Positions 61,217 to 64,000 of a stretch of 64,000 nt of DNA are shown here, in pieces. Position numbers and translations under genes: made by a program. Source of the stretch: an uncultured Aquimarina sp. (GTDB taxonomy: Bacteria > Bacteroidota > Bacteroidia > Flavobacteriales > Flavobacteriaceae); assembly GCA_947503835.1 (NCBI GenBank), contig CANNFM010000016.1:1-64000 (forward strand), given 5' to 3'. The notes below the pieces were generated by a model. That model searched no databases and was not told the DNA's origin. It saw only the letters and a program-made list of their open reading frames with translations. Every line of letters begins with the position of its first letter. Within the stretch, counting starts at the first letter, position 1.

Positions 61217-61747
61217 TTAGATATATCTTTCTTTAATTATACCTAAATGGTGCCTCTCATGACCAACAATTGACTTAAGAAAATCGACTAGCGTAATTTC
61301 GTATTGTCGAGCTGAACCAGTTTTTTTTAATTGAGTTTCTGATAAGGTTTCAATAAAACTTAATGATGACTTTCTTACATTATAAAAATCGGTCACCAAA
61401 AGTTCTATTTTTAACTCATCAAAACGACTATTTTTAATAAGAAAGTCTTGATCGTAACCCCATAGTTGGATGTTTTCATTTCTACTTAGTTGAAATGCCC
61501 TGAACATTTTTATTCTTTCATGATCAGTAATGTGTCCTATTACTTGTTTTATACTCCATTTATTTGGTTCATAACGATGAGCAGCTTTTTTTTCATCTAT
61601 TGTCCGTAGAAAAGTGAATGTTGATGATGTTCCAAAAAGTGTTGACAAGCTATCCTCTTTAGCCAATTCAAAATAATAAGGAAAACCATCTTCGGGTATA
61701 TATCTCATAGTTTGTGGAAGGTTTTGTTTAATTAAGGCTTTTGGCAA
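61217..61747 (-). CDS. DinB-family protein
   Basis: Protein of 176 residues with a DinB four-helix fold (HRYEPNKWSIKQVIGHITDHERI, VDFLKSIVGHERHHLGIIKERYI). The three metal-binding His (in GHITDHE and GHERHHLG) are present. DinB members are often thiol-dependent transferases, but the substrate is unknown. It is followed and preceded by palindromic gaps. Confidence 0.87.
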   Translation of the reverse strand: MPKALIKQNLPQTMRYIPEDGFPYYFELAKEDSLSTLFGTSSTFTFLRTIDEKKAAHRYEPNKWSIKQVIGHITDHERIKMFRAFQLSRNENIQLWGYDQDFLIKNSRFDELKIELLVTDFYNVRKSSLSFIETLSETQLKKTGSARQYEITLVDFLKSIVGHERHHLGIIKERYI

Positions 61748-61751
61748 TGAC

Positions 61752-61923
61752 CGCTAACGCCTGATGTATGAATCGGGGCTTGCAAAAATGGTATGACCAC
61801 TGATCCAGCAGCGCTTGTTTTTTTATTTCTTTTGCATACCTATTAAAAATCAGAGCCATTGCAAACATAAAATGACCTTTGAGTGAGCGAAAATTGCTCT
61901 GATTTCATACATCTTGTTGGCAG
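61752..61923. repeat. attC-like multi-hairpin palindrome
   Basis: Outer arms GATGTATGAATC (61763-61774) and GATTTCATACATC (61901-61913) are flanked by CTAACG and GTTGGC. Inside are a perfect 10-bp pair AAATCAGAGC (61847-61856) with GCTCTGATTT (61896-61905), and GGTATG/CATACC. There is no coding sense. Compare 58768 and 59739. Confidence 0.55.
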
Positions 61924-61931
61924 TAGTGTTT

Positions 61932-62327
61932 TTATAATTCCTCCACCAGTTGAATATTGTTTCCACAGGTATCATTAAAAACTGCAACTTTTACAGTCCC
62001 CATTTTAGTTGGTTTTACGCTAAAATCAACTCTAAGTTTTGATAGTCTTTCATATTCGGCGTCAACATTGTCAACATCAAATTGCGTGTAAGGAAATCCT
62101 GCTTCCATTAATGCATCTTGAAATACCTTACATGGTTCGAAATGGTTGGGGGCTGGTTCCAATAATAATTCTGGTCCATCCTGCCATTCTGCTGAAACTA
62201 GGGTTAGCCATCGATTACCACCTTCTAATGGTAGGTCCTTCTTTTTTATGAAGCCTAATTTCTCTGTATAAAATTTTAAAGCTTTTTCTTGGTCTCGAAC
62301 TGGAATGCTAATTAGTGTTACTTTCAT
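61932..62327 (-). CDS. VOC-family (glyoxalase/bleomycin-resistance-like) protein
   Basis: Protein of 131 residues with a VOC fold (VTLISIPVRDQEKALKFYTEKLGF, TPTKMGTVKVAVFNDTCGNN, ending IQLVEEL). Metal-site Glu near the end. It lies 29 bp after the AraC-type regulator gene, probably under the same promoter. Substrate unknown. Confidence 0.9.
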   Translation of the reverse strand: MKVTLISIPVRDQEKALKFYTEKLGFIKKKDLPLEGGNRWLTLVSAEWQDGPELLLEPAPNHFEPCKVFQDALMEAGFPYTQFDVDNVDAEYERLSKLRVDFSVKPTKMGTVKVAVFNDTCGNNIQLVEEL

Positions 62328-62356
62328 CTTTGTTTTATTTATTCATACTCCAAAGT

Positions 62357-62761
62357 TCAGAACTTCGAATCAATTTTGCTTCTTGAAAGTTGCTCTTTTT
62401 GAAATTCCGTAGGTGATTTTCCTATTTTTGTTTTAAATAAAGTGCTGAACGAACCTAAACTTTCAAATCCAACAGCAAAACAGGTTTCAGTTACTGATAT
62501 TCCATTTATCAGATGCTCTTTAGATTTCTCAATTCGTTTGTCAATTAAGTATTGTCTTGGAGTTAGTCCATAATATTTTTTGAACAAGCGTAACAAGTGA
62601 TACTTGGAAACAAACTGAATATGGGACAATAAGTCCAAATTTAAATTGACATCATAATTGTTTTCGATATAGCTTCGAATTCCAATTACGGTGTTAATTT
62701 GTCCTTCGTTTGAATAAACAATGCTACGAATTCTATTAAGTTCTTTTTCGTAAAATGTCAT
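62357..62761 (-). CDS. Short AraC-family regulator
   Basis: Protein of 134 residues, mostly the double-HTH DNA-binding domain (about 30-125: HIQFVSKYHLLRLFKKYYGLTPRQYL, GISVTETCFAVGFESLGSFSTLFKT, IGKSPTEFQKEQ). It lacks an effector domain but has its own start, so it looks complete. It likely controls the adjacent VOC gene. Confidence 0.9.
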   Translation of the reverse strand: MTFYEKELNRIRSIVYSNEGQINTVIGIRSYIENNYDVNLNLDLLSHIQFVSKYHLLRLFKKYYGLTPRQYLIDKRIEKSKEHLINGISVTETCFAVGFESLGSFSTLFKTKIGKSPTEFQKEQLSRSKIDSKF

Positions 62762-62783
62762 TATTGCGTTTTCTTACATTACT

Positions 62784-63118
62784 GTTAACAATTCTATATA
62801 GTTCCTAAATGTAACTCTATACCTTAAATATAAGGAATAAAAAATCGAGAGTAAAAGGATTACAAATCAATTCTTTTCCCCTCTAAAACTAAAAGAAAAC
62901 CTATAATCCTTTGCTTTGTATCGATACTTGTCTAATGGATATGCTCCCCAGGAATTAATCCCACCTACTCCCATCTGAAAATGATCCAGACAGATAGAAA
63001 CGTCATTTTCTTTTTTAAGATCCAAGTGATGTTTGCTTCCTCGTTCTTCTTGTGTAAGGGCTTCGGGACTATAGGGTAGGGCACTAAACCCAAAGGTTGG
63101 GCTTCCAGTAACCTCCAA
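62784..63118. repeat. Direct repeat B: source copy in the beta-galactosidase gene
   Basis: Counterpart of 59743-60078. It covers the last ~83 codons of the intact gene plus about 80 bp of downstream A/T-rich sequence, up to a TTAACAA word next to the AraC gene. Confidence 0.9.
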
Positions 63119-64000
63119 TCCCATTCCATTAGTGTTTTTTAGTACTAGTTTGCTTGTATCTTCTCTATTCCCTGTTTCTTGTGGGCTAATATACTCATGA
63201 CCCATATCAACTATTTTTTTCTCATAAATACCTATGTGTGCGGCATATTTGCGATCTACATAGTTCTCAAAAGGGCCGCGACCCAACCATTGCAGATGAT
63301 CAAAAGAATCTGGTATTTTAAAATATAAGCCAAGTCGAGGTAACTCTGGCAATGATCTGTTCCCAACCATAAAATCACAATCTATTTTTACCTTACTATT
63401 CGCACTAATTGCATATATCATTTTAAAACCACAATCCACATCCGGGAGATACAAATATGCTGTAATCACTATCTGTTTTTCTGATTGATTAGTGACCTGC
63501 ATATTCTTTAATTTACAGTTTTGACTTGCATATCTCCAAGGTTTAGTGCGATCGGGCATTTGGTTTCCAAAATCATTATCATTGGGTGCTCTCCAGAAAT
63601 TTGGACGTAGTGCTTCCGCAATGCATTCGGTTTGATTATATATATAGGAGGTAAGTAATCCTGTAGTTGTACTAATGCCAATTTCAAAATTATTTCCTGA
63701 GATTAGATACAAAGATTCGTTCTCCTTAATGGAAAGTTTTCCTATGAATTTTTCTTCTTCAATTTTTGTTTTAATGATATCATGTAACAAAAACTGCGCT
63801 GTTGCCGCTTCATGACCAAAAGGAATCGACTTGTCATTTCTTCCTTGATATAGAGCATAAAAGTTTAAATAGTACTTGGTATTTGCTTCAAAATTCACTT
63901 TAAAATCAAGTCCGAAGTGCTTCGATTTCCCTGCACTAATTTCTGGGTTTTGAAAATATCCTTGCTTTACGAGCTTATATTCAGAACATATTTCCCATCG
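62867..64000 (-). CDS. GH2 beta-galactosidase, C-terminal part (cut by window edge)
   Basis: The 3' 377 codons of a glycoside hydrolase family 2 enzyme. The frame is open to position 64000, so the internal ATG at 63898 is not the start. Visible are a DUF4981-like part (GYFQNPEISAGKSKHFGLDF) and the beta-galactosidase small chain / domain 5 (EALRPNFWRAPNDNDFG, WLGRGPFENYVDRK, YISPQETGNRED, MGVGGINSWG). The catalytic Glu residues lie outside the window. Its tail is duplicated at 59827-60078. Confidence 0.92.
   Translation of the reverse strand, partial: RWEICSEYKLVKQGYFQNPEISAGKSKHFGLDFKVNFEANTKYYLNFYALYQGRNDKSIPFGHEAATAQFLLHDIIKTKIEEEKFIGKLSIKENESLYLISGNNFEIGISTTTGLLTSYIYNQTECIAEALRPNFWRAPNDNDFGNQMPDRTKPWRYASQNCKLKNMQVTNQSEKQIVITAYLYLPDVDCGFKMIYAISANSKVKIDCDFMVGNRSLPELPRLGLYFKIPDSFDHLQWLGRGPFENYVDRKYAAHIGIYEKKIVDMGHEYISPQETGNREDTSKLVLKNTNGMGLEVTGSPTFGFSALPYSPEALTQEERGSKHHLDLKKENDVSICLDHFQMGVGGINSWGAYPLDKYRYKAKDYRFSFSFRGEKN

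Noticed and set aside
58768..61923. Calling a complete integron
   Set aside because: No integrase gene or attI is in the window and the borders only partly fit the attC consensus, so I kept it as a hypothesis.
1..64000. tRNA, rRNA or insertion-sequence genes
   Set aside because: I found no cloverleaf with a GTTCRA arm, no rRNA-like stretch and no transposase-like frame in the window by eye.

Overview
The window looks like chromosome from a marine Flavobacteriaceae-type Bacteroidota. The signs are low GC, TAnnTTTG-type -7 promoter elements, several proteins with C-terminal type IX secretion (T9SS) sorting domains, propeller-type hybrid sensors, DUF5916, GSCFA and TPM/LemA genes, and many short dispersed intergenic repeats. 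An Aquimarina-like genus would fit, but I cannot prove it. I saw no rRNA, tRNA, CRISPR array, transposase or integrase.

Layout. 1-7.4 kb: a DUF5916 outer-membrane-type protein, a 16-bp tandem repeat, and a LytTR response regulator with its propeller histidine kinase. 7.8-17 kb: a muramidase, an orphan propeller sensor, a SpoU-type RNA methylase, a 21-bp tandem repeat, an AGCS symporter, an OmpA/PD40 protein and Era. 17.4-23 kb: two paralogous T9SS-exported repeat proteins and a gene remnant. 23.3-37 kb: Der; a six-gene envelope operon (M23 peptidase, CapA, MerR, LemA, two TPM proteins); AlaS; GSCFA; an aromatic amino acid hydroxylase; a T9SS serine protease; a META lipoprotein.

37.2-56.6 kb is the core of the window: a phenylacetate (paa) catabolic cluster in the order tetR, paaE, A, B, C, D, VOC, paaG, H, four-helix-bundle gene, paaI, lipoprotein, paaJ, Z, F, four-helix-bundle gene, paaY. 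A 2-oxo acid dehydrogenase E2, a branched-chain aminotransferase and a fused E1 alpha/beta follow. No phenylacetate-CoA ligase (paaK) is present here. An ACTAAC-N4-RTTAGT palindrome lies before both paaE and the E2 gene, so one TetR repressor may control both blocks. I infer that phenylalanine may enter the pathway as phenylpyruvate, decarboxylated straight to phenylacetyl-CoA.

The intergenic DNA of this cluster is unusual. GC-rich hairpin repeats end 1-10 bp before five start codons. Two repeat-derived copies sit in frame in the E2 linker. Degenerate heptamer arrays and two copies of a structured, Flavo-1-like element are also present.

56.7-64 kb: a methyltransferase and an agmatinase-family enzyme, then an accessory block of small minus-strand genes (lipocalin-like lipoproteins, DUF2200, oxidoreductase, DinB, VOC, AraC). 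These are separated by palindromic attC-like sequences. A duplicated tail of the beta-galactosidase gene at the window edge flanks part of the block.
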